Shown here piece by piece: positions 1 through 6,659 of a stretch of 25,211 nucleotides of DNA. The notes beneath the pieces were generated by a model that had not been told where the DNA came from, searched no databases, and was given only the letters and a program-made list of their open reading frames with translations. The stretch spans positions 1 through 25,211 of the forward strand of contig CAKUIK010000033.1 of assembly GCA_934661005.1 (NCBI GenBank), in the 5' to 3' direction. The translations under genes and the position numbers were made by a program. Every line of letters starts with the position of its first letter. Within the stretch, counting starts at the first letter, position 1. Source of the stretch: an uncultured Slackia sp. GTDB lineage: Bacteria; Actinomycetota; Coriobacteriia; Coriobacteriales; Eggerthellaceae.

Positions 1-57
1 GCGCGGCTTCGCGCACGCGAGATTCTTCACGTGTTTCGGCGCATGTTTCGGCGTCAT
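1..57 (-). CDS. Start of a gene cut by the window edge, possibly the YhaN-type ATPase partner of the upstream phosphoesterase
   Basis: An ATG overlaps the stop codon of the upstream phosphoesterase gene in an ATGA arrangement, and its frame stays open for 19 codons to the window edge. This frame has mostly G or C in third codon positions, as real genes here do. The 19 residues (beginning MTPKHAPKH) carry no recognisable motif. In many bacteria a YhaO-like phosphoesterase is followed by a YhaN-like SMC-type ATPase, and the overlap fits such a co-translated partner. That identity is inferred from context only. The true start may also lie further downstream, outside the window. Confidence 0.3.
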   Translation of the reverse strand, partial: MTPKHAPKHVKNLACAKPR

Positions 58-1319
58 AGCTGCTCACGCCCCTCCAAGAGTTCAAGGGCCGTATCTTCGG
101 CACGCCCACACGCTTCTTCGAGATGACGGTCGATTCCCGCCGGCAAAGCGAGCCCGCGCGCGGCGAATTCCTGCTGCAAATACTCGATGGTTTCCTGTTT
201 GTTGGCGGCGAGCTTCGCCGATTCGCGAAGAAGCGAGGCCTCGAACAAACCCGCAGCGCGCATCGCATCCCTATCGAGGGGAGAGGTGGTTTCATCAATG
301 AGCGCATCGCAGAAAAATGACGGGTAGCGCTCATTAAGTTCGTCGCGCAACTCTTCAATATAGCCAGGCGTCGCGAGCATGCCGTGCAAAGGCGTTGCTC
401 CCACGAGCGTGACGCGCGCAATCATTTCCTCGCATACCACCTGAGCATTCGCGTCGAACATCGCGCGAACGCATGCGCCAAGCGCATCTTCGACACCGGC
501 GCAGGCCGACACGTCAACGCGCAAACGCTCCCACTCGACCGATTCGCACGCAATGAATTCGAGTTGGTTGGGCACGCCTTCCTCAAGCGTGACCGCGTAA
601 CAACCGCGATCGCCAACTTCCTTGATATCGCGTCCCTGCGCGCAACCGCAAAAGGCGATTTTGGTCTCGGCCGAATTGCGCGGGAAGCGGAAGTTCTTAT
701 GGATATGCCCGAGCGCCCAATAATCCATGCCGGAAGCATAGAGCGCGTCTTCGCTGGTGGGAGCCTTGTATGGATCCATCCACAAACCCGTATGCAGCAT
801 ACCGACGACGAATGGAACGCGTACGCCGCACGCCGCTTCAGCCGCAGCGCGCGTCATGCCCGCCGCTATATCGCTTTCGGGCGCCTGGTTCGAAAAGCCG
901 CGCGCGGCAATAATCGCGACAGGTTCGCCGTCGCGTTCGTAGGTGGCATAGCCGGGCTCATCGGAGCCGAACATACGCACATTTTCAGGAAGCTGGTCGC
1001 GCAGGCCCGCCCATGTGGCGTACGGGTCATGGTTGCCCGCAATCAGATACACGGGGATATGGGCATCGTGCAGGCGCTCGAGCCCCTGCAGAAAATGGCG
1101 ATGATGCGCATAGCTCGGTTTATCGGTGTCGAACTCGTCGCCCGCGAACAGCACGAAGTCGACCCCGCGCTCAAGAGCCGCGTCGATCACGCGGTCGTAC
1201 GCCTCGGGAATCGCTCGCGTAAGGCGATCGGCCCACTTTGGAGACAGGTCGCGCAGGCCGCGGAAAGGCGCACCCAAATGGATGTCGCCCGAATGAATGA
1301 ATGTTATGCGCTCGCTCAT
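54..1319 (-). CDS. DNA repair exonuclease, SbcD/YhaO-like metallophosphoesterase
   Basis: This is a 421-residue calcineurin-type phosphoesterase of the SbcD/Mre11/YhaO group. Such nucleases trim DNA ends with a two-metal centre and usually work with an SMC-like ATPase. The N-terminal half carries the metal-binding motifs in the expected order: SGDIH (Asp12, His14), GDEFD (Asp61), GNHD (residues 95-98), a histidine in GMLHTG (His176) and GHIH (residues 204-207). The second motif reads GDEFD where GDLFD is common. The C-terminal 200 residues have no clear motif, as is usual for the YhaO capping region. The gene is the first visible one of a minus-strand unit and its stop overlaps the next start. 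The exact subfamily (YhaO rather than SbcD) is inferred from the length and the layout. Confidence 0.85.
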   Translation of the reverse strand: MSERITFIHSGDIHLGAPFRGLRDLSPKWADRLTRAIPEAYDRVIDAALERGVDFVLFAGDEFDTDKPSYAHHRHFLQGLERLHDAHIPVYLIAGNHDPYATWAGLRDQLPENVRMFGSDEPGYATYERDGEPVAIIAARGFSNQAPESDIAAGMTRAAAEAACGVRVPFVVGMLHTGLWMDPYKAPTSEDALYASGMDYWALGHIHKNFRFPRNSAETKIAFCGCAQGRDIKEVGDRGCYAVTLEEGVPNQLEFIACESVEWERLRVDVSACAGVEDALGACVRAMFDANAQVVCEEMIARVTLVGATPLHGMLATPGYIEELRDELNERYPSFFCDALIDETTSPLDRDAMRAAGLFEASLLRESAKLAANKQETIEYLQQEFAARGLALPAGIDRHLEEACGRAEDTALELLEGREQL

Positions 1320-1404
1320 ATCCCGAGTGTACCCGATACCCGCGATGAGGGGCGCAGCATTCGCATCAACGACAGCGAAAAGCCGCTCGGCGCATCACGT
1401 TGCC

Positions 1405-1441
1405 CCAAAAAGAAACGCCGCTGCAAAGTGCGGCGGCGTTT
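1405..1441 (-). terminator. Intrinsic terminator of dnaB
   Basis: On the minus strand a 9-bp stem (AAACGCCGC with GCGGCGTTT at 1413-1421 and 1433-1441) is followed by a T-rich run. It lies about 70 bases past the dnaB stop codon and before the phosphoesterase gene, so it separates the two transcription units. Confidence 0.8.
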
Positions 1442-1512
1442 GAAAGGCGGAAACGAAGCACGGGCGGGTTGCGATGCCCGCGAAACAATGTGGCCTACGC
1501 GGCAAAGCGCGC

Positions 1513-2919
1513 CTAAATCTGAGAAGCGTCGATGTAGTTGCCGAACTTGGTGTATTCGGGATTGAACGACAGCGTGATGTCGCGCGTGGCGCCGTTACGA
1601 TGCTTCGCGACAATCAGTTCGGCGGTTCCCCATTCGGGGCGACCATCGGTCTCGGCCTCCATTTCGTCCATGGAGCGGTCGATAAACATAACGATGTCAG
1701 CGTCCTGCTCGATGGAGCCAGATTCACGAAGGTCGGAAAGCATGGGGCGCTTGCTGCCGCGCATTTCAACGGCACGAGAAAGCTGGGAAAGCGCAAGCAG
1801 CGGCATGTCCATTTCTTTCGCAAGCACCTTCAGGCCACGAGAGATTTCGGCGACCTCGACGGCGCGGTTGCCATCGCGGCGATTCGACGGAGGCTGCATG
1901 AGCTGCAAGTAGTCGACGATGATGAGGCCCTTTTTCTTATCGCGCAGCTGGCGGCGGGCTTTCGCGCGCATTTCGAGCAGCGAGAGGCCAGGCGTATCGT
2001 CGATATACAGCTCAAGACCCGAAAGGGTTGCGGCAGCATTCATGATGGCATTCCAGTCGCCCTCTTGCAGGTTGCCCGCGCGCAACTGGCCCAAGTTCAC
2101 ACGTGCTTCAGCGCACAAAATACGTTGCACAAGCTGGTTGGCACCCATCTCCAAGCTGAACAAGGCCACGGCGGCACCGGCTTTCGCGGCGTTCGTGGCA
2201 AGGTTCAGGGCGAACGACGTTTTGCCGACACCAGGTCGAGCAGCAAGAATCAGCAGGTCGCCGCCACGTAAACCCCAGAACAACTTGTCGACGTCGGTAA
2301 AGCCAGTCGGGGTGCCCGCCATTTGATTCTTATTGTTCACGAGCTCATCGATTTCATCGAAGGCCTGCGTGAGCAGATCGGTGATGTTTTGGAACGAAGA
2401 AGAAACACGCTTCTGCGTTACTTCGAACAGCATCTTCTCGGCGTCTTCAATGACCTCGTTGGTGTCGTCGGGCGCGTCGTAGGCCAACGCATTGATATTG
2501 GTGGACGCGTACACCAAATCGCGCAGTACGCTGTTGCGTTTCACGATTTCGGTATGGTTCTTCCAGTTGGTAAGAGCGAGCGTATTGTTGGCAAGCTCGA
2601 CCAGATAAGGGCGCCCACCCACTGCCTCGAGCTGACCTTCGGCAGCCAAGCGATCGGCGAGCGAAATTTGGTCGATGGGAATATGACGCGTGTTCAGCTC
2701 CAAAATACCCGTATAAATAAGCTGGTGGGCTGGGCGGAAGAAATTCTCGGGCACGAGCTTGGTCGCAATCTCGTCAACCGCATCGGGATTGAGCATACAT
2801 GCAGCAAGAACCGATTTCTCGGCTTCGATATTGTTCGGCAGCGGTCGCCCCGTCGTGCTTTGCAGCTGAGGCGCCTGGTCGCCACGGTCGTTCTGGTTAC
2901 GATTGTTCCTGTCTGGCAT
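1513..2919 (-). CDS. dnaB: Replicative DNA helicase DnaB
   Basis: This 468-residue protein is the hexameric 5'-3' helicase that unwinds the chromosome ahead of the replication fork and recruits primase. After a short polar tail (residues 1-25) come the helical N-terminal domain (about 26-130), a linker helix and the RecA-like motor domain. The Walker A motif RPGVGKTS is at 228-235, the Walker B strand LIIVDYLQL at 332-340 with Asp336, and a KHRNG motif with the probable arginine finger at 439-443. Length is normal and no intein interrupts the motor domain. It follows rplI in the familiar rpsF-ssb-rpsR-rplI-dnaB order. A terminator after rplI and a TATAAT box 30 bases before the start suggest it is transcribed mainly on its own. 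Confidence 0.97.
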   Translation of the reverse strand: MPDRNNRNQNDRGDQAPQLQSTTGRPLPNNIEAEKSVLAACMLNPDAVDEIATKLVPENFFRPAHQLIYTGILELNTRHIPIDQISLADRLAAEGQLEAVGGRPYLVELANNTLALTNWKNHTEIVKRNSVLRDLVYASTNINALAYDAPDDTNEVIEDAEKMLFEVTQKRVSSSFQNITDLLTQAFDEIDELVNNKNQMAGTPTGFTDVDKLFWGLRGGDLLILAARPGVGKTSFALNLATNAAKAGAAVALFSLEMGANQLVQRILCAEARVNLGQLRAGNLQEGDWNAIMNAAATLSGLELYIDDTPGLSLLEMRAKARRQLRDKKKGLIIVDYLQLMQPPSNRRDGNRAVEVAEISRGLKVLAKEMDMPLLALSQLSRAVEMRGSKRPMLSDLRESGSIEQDADIVMFIDRSMDEMEAETDGRPEWGTAELIVAKHRNGATRDITLSFNPEYTKFGNYIDASQI

Positions 2920-2948
2920 GATTTCGCCCTTTCGTCTATCTCGCCCAT

Positions 2949-2954
2949 ATTATA
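2949..2954 (-). promoter_or_regulatory. Probable -10 box of the dnaB promoter
   Basis: A perfect TATAAT on the minus strand lies 30 bases upstream of the dnaB start. A good -35 is not evident; TTGGCC sits 19 bases upstream. The terminator after rplI makes a dedicated promoter here likely. Confidence 0.55.
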
Positions 2955-3072
2955 GAAGCCGCAAGGCAATCGCGGCCAACCCAAGAAAAGTTGTCGCTTC
3001 AACTCATCAAAACATACAGAGATTAAGAGGACGTCCTTTTAATGGGTCGGAAAAGGCGCTTTTCAGGCCATG

Positions 3073-3100
3073 AAAAAGGGGAGCGCGAACGCTCCCCTTT
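3073..3100 (-). terminator. Intrinsic terminator after rplI
   Basis: An 11-bp perfect stem (3075-3085 with 3090-3100) with a CGAA loop is followed on the minus strand by TTTTTC. It lies 30 bases beyond the rplI stop and ends the rpsF-ssb-rpsR-rplI unit. Confidence 0.9.
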
Positions 3101-3130
3101 CAATAACCGTTGAGTTTCGTGAAACGAAAA

Positions 3131-3652
3131 CTACTCGGCGGCCTCTTCGGTGGCCTCGGCCTCAACGGCCTCAGCCTCGACGACGGCCTCTTCAACCTCT
3201 TCAACGGCCTTCACGCCGACCATCAGCTGAAGGTCAACATGAATGTCGCGATAGATGTTGAGAGCAACGGTGTGCTCGCCAGCGGTCTTGATAGCCTTAC
3301 GGACATCGAGACGCTTGCGGTCGATTTCGACGCCAGTCTCAGCCAGGACCGCTTCAGCGATCATGGAGGCGGTGACGGAACCGAAGAGCACGCCCTCTTC
3401 GCCGACCTTAGCGTCGACGAAAATCTTCTTGCCCTCGAGCGCAGCCTTCAGGGCCTCAGCGTCGGCGATACGCTTCTCCTCGCGCTTGGCAATGTTGCCA
3501 CGGCGCTGCTCGAGCTGCTTGAGGTTGCCGGCGGTAGCCAGCACGGCCTTCTTCTGAGGGCCGAGATAGTTGTTAAAGAAGCCACGAGCAACTTCGACGA
3601 CGTCGCCTTCGCCGCCCTTGCCCTGGACCTCGGTAAGCAGGATAACCTTCAT
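3131..3652 (-). CDS. rplI: 50S ribosomal protein L9
   Basis: L9 binds domain V of 23S rRNA near the base of the L1 stalk and helps keep the reading frame. The N-terminal 50 residues match the family closely: MKVILLTEVQGKGGEGDVV, then a GFFNNYLGPQKKA segment, followed by the long connecting helix (about 41-75) and the C-terminal domain. The protein has 173 residues, about 25 more than the usual 148-150. The extra tail is made almost only of glutamate, alanine and valine. Such acidic tails occur in some actinobacterial ribosomal proteins; its role is unknown. The gene follows rpsR after 9 bases and is the last of its unit before a strong terminator. Confidence 0.97.
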   Translation of the reverse strand: MKVILLTEVQGKGGEGDVVEVARGFFNNYLGPQKKAVLATAGNLKQLEQRRGNIAKREEKRIADAEALKAALEGKKIFVDAKVGEEGVLFGSVTASMIAEAVLAETGVEIDRKRLDVRKAIKTAGEHTVALNIYRDIHVDLQLMVGVKAVEEVEEAVVEAEAVEAEATEEAAE

Positions 3653-3661
3653 TGGTGCCTC

Positions 3662-3922
3662 CTAGCGATTGCGGCGGTCGCCGCGGCCGCTCACGGCCGG
3701 AACCGTGTAGGGCATGAGAGCCATCTCGCGAGCGTTCTTGATCGCGCAAGCGATGTCGCGCTGGTGCTGCATGCAGGCGCCAGTCACGCGACGGGGCTTG
3801 ATTTTGCCGCGGTCGGTAACGTATTTGCGCAGCATAGCCGTGTCTTTGTAGTCGACGTACTGCGTGTCGTCCTTGCAGAACTGGCAGTACTTGCGGCGCG
3901 GCTGCTTGGTGTATTCAGCCAT
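3662..3922 (-). CDS. rpsR: 30S ribosomal protein S18, zinc-binding (C+) form
   Basis: S18 forms a heterodimer with S6 on the platform of the small ribosomal subunit. The 86-residue protein contains the conserved core around KYVTDRGKIKPRRVTG (residues 33-48). Cys13, Cys16, Cys50 and His53 make the CxxC...CxxH set seen in zinc-containing S18 proteins, so this is the C+ form rather than the zinc-free version some actinobacteria carry as a second copy. It lies between ssb and rplI and its product acts with S6 from the same unit. The tail after residue 76 (SGRGDRRNR) is basic. Confidence 0.97.
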   Translation of the reverse strand: MAEYTKQPRRKYCQFCKDDTQYVDYKDTAMLRKYVTDRGKIKPRRVTGACMQHQRDIACAIKNAREMALMPYTVPAVSGRGDRRNR

Positions 3923-3970
3923 TGATTTCCTCTTTCAGAACTGTGTCAATAATTGATTGACGGGAGCAGA

Positions 3971-4417
3971 CTAGAACGGAATGTCCTCGTCGTAAACGGA
4001 CGTATCGATCGCAGGCGCGGCAGCGGGTGCCGGAGCGTACGATTGGGCCGGTGCGGCCTGCATGCGCGGGGCTGCCTGTCCGCCGTCGCGGCTCGTCATA
4101 AATTCGAGCTCGTCGACAACGACTTCAAGCTTGCTGCGCTTGCTGCCGTCTTGCGCTTGCCACTGGGACCAACGCAATTTGCCCTCGATAGCAACCTTGC
4201 TGCCCTTGCTCAAGAAGCGAGCCACGCTTGCGGCGCGGTTGCCGAACATCGTGCAATCTACGAAGTTCGCGTAATCTTCCCACTGCTGGGTCTGAGGGTT
4301 GCGGCGGCGGTCATTGACTGCCACGCCGAACGAAAGGACCTGGAAACCACTCGGGGTTTCGCGAAGCTCGGGATCGCGCGTAAGATTGCCCGTGATAACC
4401 ACTTTGTTGATGCTCAT
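3971..4417 (-). CDS. ssb: Single-stranded DNA-binding protein
   Basis: This 148-residue protein coats single-stranded DNA during replication, repair and recombination. The OB-fold fills about residues 1-105, starting MSINKVVITGNLTRDPELRE, which is the classical SSB opening. A short alanine/proline-rich linker follows, and the protein ends in the acidic tip DEDIPF (143-148), the docking site for SSB partners such as DNA polymerase III chi, RecO or PriA. It sits between rpsF and rpsR, the normal place for the main chromosomal ssb in many bacteria. Its length is slightly short because the linker is compact. Confidence 0.97.
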   Translation of the reverse strand: MSINKVVITGNLTRDPELRETPSGFQVLSFGVAVNDRRRNPQTQQWEDYANFVDCTMFGNRAASVARFLSKGSKVAIEGKLRWSQWQAQDGSKRSKLEVVVDELEFMTSRDGGQAAPRMQAAPAQSYAPAPAAAPAIDTSVYDEDIPF

Positions 4418-4479
4418 GACAAAATCCTCAATTCTTGAAGTTTGAGAGCAGCTGCTCCCTGCCTACTGGTTGACCGAGA

Positions 4480-4773
4480 TTACTCGCGGTCGGTGCGAAC
4501 AACGATCTTGTGGCGGACCACCGCGTCGGTGATGCGCAGCACGCGATCGAGCTCCGCGATGTTGGCGGGGTCTGCGTGGAAATCGATGAGGGTGTAGTCG
4601 CCCTCGGTCAGGCCGTTGATCTCGTAGGCGAGCTTGCGCTTGCCCCAATCCTCAACGTTATCGATCTTGCCTTCGCCCTCGGCGATGGTGCCCTCGATAC
4701 GCTTCATAACGGCGAGACGGGTTTCGTCGCTGATGGTGGGCGCGACGAAGAACAGCAATTCATAAGCCTTCAT
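4480..4773 (-). CDS. rpsF: 30S ribosomal protein S6
   Basis: S6 pairs with S18 on the small subunit platform. The 97-residue product starts MKAYELLFFVAPTISDE and contains the KRKLAYEINGLTEGDY segment that is highly conserved in the family. The frame is open upstream to 4857, but the start at 4773 is chosen because AGGAGG lies seven bases before it, the protein then has normal length, and the upstream extension would run through the leader hairpin. It is the first gene of the rpsF-ssb-rpsR-rplI unit, with a good promoter about 75 bases upstream. Confidence 0.96.
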   Translation of the reverse strand: MKAYELLFFVAPTISDETRLAVMKRIEGTIAEGEGKIDNVEDWGKRKLAYEINGLTEGDYTLIDFHADPANIAELDRVLRITDAVVRHKIVVRTDRE

Positions 4774-4799
4774 TGTGTCACCTCCTCTGGACTTAACGG

Positions 4800-4829
4800 T
4801 CCCGGGGCATATGAAGGCGCTGCCCGGGA
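4800..4829 (-). promoter_or_regulatory. Leader hairpin before rpsF, candidate S6:S18 autoregulatory site
   Basis: A 7-bp perfect stem (TCCCGGG at 4800-4806 with CCCGGGA at 4823-4829) closes a 16-base loop in the rpsF 5' leader, between the promoter and the Shine-Dalgarno sequence. In many bacteria the rpsF leader folds into a hairpin bound by the S6:S18 complex for feedback control. Position and shape fit, but I cannot confirm the conserved binding bulge by eye. Confidence 0.45.
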
Positions 4830-4843
4830 CAGGAAACTTGGCC

Positions 4844-4872
4844 ATGATAACAGTCAAATCCCATCAGGGCAA
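4844..4872 (-). promoter_or_regulatory. Promoter of the rpsF operon
   Basis: On the minus strand a -35 TTGCCC (4867-4872) and a -10 TATCAT (4844-4849) are separated by exactly 17 bases. Transcription would start near 4837, just upstream of the leader hairpin. Confidence 0.7.
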
Positions 4873-4880
4873 TTGTTCTT

Positions 4881-5144
4881 TTACGCCTTTGCCTCAACTC
4901 CACGCGTGCGCCACAATTTCCCACGAAGCATGCACGTATCGGACAGATTAGCGTGTGAACCTTGCCGAAACTTTGCCCGTTTCTTGGCTATTCCCTTCAA
5001 GACCACTCTGGTTTTGTGCGGGCCTGCACTCAACTTCCCCTGCGTTTCCTCGCGCATTCCACTCGATTTACCTAAAGATGCCTTCCTGCCTCCGCACGCT
5101 TGCTTCGTTATTTCGCGCGATTTCCCGTGAAAAACATTCCCCAA
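4881..5144 (-). other. Doubtful basic 87-residue reading frame of atypical composition
   Basis: The stretch between the rpsF promoter and the next gene carries an open frame for an 87-residue, strongly basic product rich in Lys, Arg and Gly, containing GKLWRTRGVEAKA near its end. It uses codons rare in the neighbours (AGA, AGG, GGA, TTA, ATA), has only a GGGG directly before the ATG, and shows no known domain. I do not call it a gene. Its composition differs from the flanks, so it could be a dispersed intergenic repeat or a decayed insert. Confidence 0.25.
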
Positions 5145-5307
5145 TTCAGCGGAGCGCTGTCATGCGGCGTGTGTTTTCAACCGAAATGTTGCAATATCGC
5201 AGCTCGATGGACGCGTTTTGCTATGATTCGGCACGATTTGCAAAGCGCATAAGGCGCATTGAGTTTTCCCAACACGCTCGCGTGCGAGCGACAGATAGGA
5301 GCAAACC

Positions 5308-5787
5308 ATGGCTGACCGCAACGTTGAAAGCGACGAGCTCGGCGTTCCCCAGATCGACGAAACCCTCGAAATTCTGCTGCTGCAGGCTATTGAAGAAGCC
5401 CAAGACCTCATGGAGGCTGGCTCTGAGGTTGTGCCCTTCACGGCGCTGCTCAATGGCGAAACCGTGACCGAAGACACCCACACCGGCACGACCGAGGAAT
5501 GCTTCGAGTCGGCCCGCAAAACCGTCGAGGCCGCCACGGGCGCACGCGCTTACGTGCTGTGCTACGACGGCTACATCGACACCGACGCTGGCCGCAAAGA
5601 CGCCATCATCGCCGAGGGCGGCACGGCCGACGGCGGCAAGGGCGTTGCCGTATGCTTGATGTACGAAGAGGGCAACGACGTTCTGACGTTTGACGAGGAA
5701 GTCGTGTATCTCGCCGAAGCGCCGAACTTCCTGGCCGGAGACGAAGAGGTTCCCGCAATTATCGAAGACGAAGAAGTCGACGAATAA
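5308..5787 (+). CDS. Acidic conserved-looking protein of unknown function
   Basis: The 159-residue product begins MADRNVESDELGVPQIDE and ends in an acidic tail (EVPAIIEDEEVDE). GATAGGAGCAAACC just before the ATG gives a usable ribosome-binding site. Codon use matches the neighbours, so it is very likely real. The middle part (about 48-130) alternates predicted strands and helices, with TTEECFESARKTVEAATGARAYVLCYDGYIDTD suggesting a small alpha/beta fold. There is no signal peptide or membrane segment, so it is probably cytosolic. I do not recognise the family. It stands alone between the ribosomal operon and the serine tRNAs. A TATGAT box at 5222-5227 may be its -10 element. Confidence 0.8.
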   Translation: MADRNVESDELGVPQIDETLEILLLQAIEEAQDLMEAGSEVVPFTALLNGETVTEDTHTGTTEECFESARKTVEAATGARAYVLCYDGYIDTDAGRKDAIIAEGGTADGGKGVAVCLMYEEGNDVLTFDEEVVYLAEAPNFLAGDEEVPAIIEDEEVDE

Positions 5788-5804
5788 TTATTTTTAAAAA
5801 CCTG

Positions 5805-5832
5805 TTTACCTTTTCGGCTTTTTTGGTATACT
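5805..5832 (+). promoter_or_regulatory. Promoter of tRNA-Ser(GGA)
   Basis: A -35 TTTACC (5805-5810) and a -10 TATACT (5827-5832) are 16 bases apart, with an A/T-rich tract just upstream. The tRNA begins about 42 bases after the -10 box. Confidence 0.6.
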
Positions 5833-5873
5833 GCTTTTTCGCTACGCGCAATACGCATAGCATTCGACGCAAT

Positions 5874-5965
5874 GGAGAGATGTCCGAGCTGGCCGAAGGA
5901 GCACGATTGGAAATCGTGTATGCGCCAAAAGCGTATCTGGGGTTCGAATCCCCATCTCTCCGCCA
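5874..5965 (+). tRNA. tRNA-Ser(GGA)
   Basis: A full type II tRNA with a 7-bp acceptor stem (5874-5880 with 5955-5961), a long variable arm typical of serine tRNAs, a GGTTCGAATCC T-arm and an encoded CCA end. The anticodon loop TTGGAAA gives anticodon GGA at 5909-5911, reading UCU and UCC codons. Confidence 0.97.
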
Positions 5966-5973
5966 GACAACCT

Positions 5974-5999
5974 AAGCGCCGTTTCGCACGGCGCTTTTT
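5974..5999 (+). terminator. Terminator after tRNA-Ser(GGA)
   Basis: AAGCGCCGT (5974-5982) pairs with ACGGCGCTT (5988-5996) and runs into TTTTT. It separates the two neighbouring serine tRNAs. Confidence 0.85.
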
Positions 6000-6025
6000 C
6001 ATACGGCCTTTATGGTCGCACCCTC

Positions 6026-6118
6026 GGAGGGGTGGCAGAGTGGTTGAATGCGGCGGTCTCGAAAACCGTTTGGCCCGCAACCCGGGTCACGGGGGTTCGA
6101 ATCCCCCCTCCTCCGCCA
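6026..6118 (+). tRNA. tRNA-Ser(CGA)
   Basis: A type II tRNA with acceptor stem 6026-6032 paired to 6108-6114 (one G-T wobble), a long variable arm, a normal T-arm and an encoded CCA. The anticodon loop CTCGAAA gives CGA at 6060-6062, reading UCG. The last 21 bases, including CCA, are repeated 192 bases downstream. Confidence 0.97.
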
Positions 6119-6130
6119 GGTTATATGCTA

Positions 6131-6160
6131 CAGGCACGGGAAACCGTGCCTGCTTTGTTT
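6131..6160 (+). terminator. Terminator after tRNA-Ser(CGA), first copy
   Basis: CAGGCACGG (6131-6139) and CCGTGCCTG (6144-6152) form a 9-bp stem with a GAAA loop, followed by CTTTGTTTT. A nearly identical copy stands at 6325-6354. Confidence 0.85.
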
Positions 6161-6175
6161 TGTGGCGACAACAAA

Positions 6176-6299
6176 GGGGGATTCGAACCGATGAGGTCGA
6201 TTCGTGCCAGGAAAACAGCCCAGTGGGCTGTTTTCAGCGAATCGCGAGGAGGCTTTAGCCGACGAGGTGAAGCGCGCGCAGCGCGATTCTGAATCCCCC
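6176..6299 (+). repeat. Nested palindromic cassette between two copies of a tRNA 3' end
   Basis: The stretch opens with GGGGGATTCGAACC (6176-6189), the reverse complement of a tRNA T-arm, and closes with GAATCCCCC (6291-6299), giving 9-base outer inverted repeats. Inside are GATTCG/CGAATC (6199-6204 and 6238-6243) around a perfect 10-bp hairpin (6212-6221 with 6225-6234). There is no convincing reading frame. The layout resembles a small non-autonomous element or a structured RNA derived from tRNA sequence. Confidence 0.6.
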
Positions 6300-6354
6300 C
6301 TCCTCCGCCAGTCTTGAATGCTTACAGGCACGGGAAACCGTGCCTGCTTTTCTT
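6291..6354 (+). repeat. Duplicated tRNA-Ser(CGA) 3' end plus duplicated terminator
   Basis: Bases 6291-6311 are identical to the last 21 bases of the tRNA region (6099-6119), including the acceptor-stem half and CCA. After about ten diverged bases the same hairpin as at 6131-6152 returns (6325-6346), followed by CTTTTCTTTTT. No other part of a tRNA precedes this copy, so it is a 3'-end fragment, not a gene. Confidence 0.85.
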
Positions 6355-6360
6355 TTTGAA

Positions 6361-6386
6361 AGCCCGTTCTGACGAACGGGCTTTTT
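6361..6386 (+). terminator. Additional terminator hairpin
   Basis: AGCCCGTTC (6361-6369) and GAACGGGCT (6374-6382) form a 9-bp stem with a 4-base loop followed by TTTTT. It is the third terminator in a row after the tRNA, although no gene lies between them. Confidence 0.75.
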
Positions 6387-6606
6387 CTCGCTTGAGCCGA
6401 CCCGACGCTGCGTGGCGCGCGGGCGGCCAAGCTGACTTTCAATCGTCGCTCGCGTACCGAAGTACGCTTCGCTCCTCTTTCAAGCAACCTTCGCTCGCCA
6501 GCGCGTCACTCGCTTTCCTTGGTGCAAACGGACCACCAAAGCACCACTCCACCCGTTAAATGCTCGCAGCGTTTAACGGGTTTAAAGGGTTTGGGCATGA
6601 GACATA
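6387..6606. other. Gene-free stretch with small hairpins
   Basis: No reading frame here has a ribosome-binding site or gene-like codon use. Two hairpins are visible: GCGTAC/GTACGC with a CGAA loop (6452-6467), and CCCGTTAAA/TTTAACGGG (6552-6560 with 6572-6580). The text between them is rich in short CGCTC repeats, as in degenerate intergenic repeats. Confidence 0.5.
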
Positions 6607-6638
6607 AAGAAAGCGCCCGCAGCAACGGGCGCTTTCTT
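6607..6638 (-). terminator. Terminator of lemA
   Basis: A 13-bp perfect stem (6607-6619 with 6626-6638) and a 6-base loop lie 22 bases past the lemA stop. The ends of the stem are A/T rich, so it could work in both directions. Confidence 0.75.
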
Positions 6639-6659
6639 GTTGGATTATGCGATGATGGC

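Noticed and set aside
384..1565. Plus-strand frame of 393 codons opposite the phosphoesterase
   Set aside because: No ribosome-binding site or domain; the minus-strand gene has all metal-binding motifs.
6099..6311. A prophage or integrative element attached at tRNA-Ser(CGA)
   Set aside because: The direct repeats fit attachment sites, but only 170 bases lie between them and no integrase or cargo gene is present in the window. At most it is a scar or miniature element.
6128..6487. Minus-strand frame of 119 codons across the tRNA 3'-end duplication
   Set aside because: It runs through terminators, palindromes and the tRNA fragment. Its product is low-complexity and basic, so it is not a gene.
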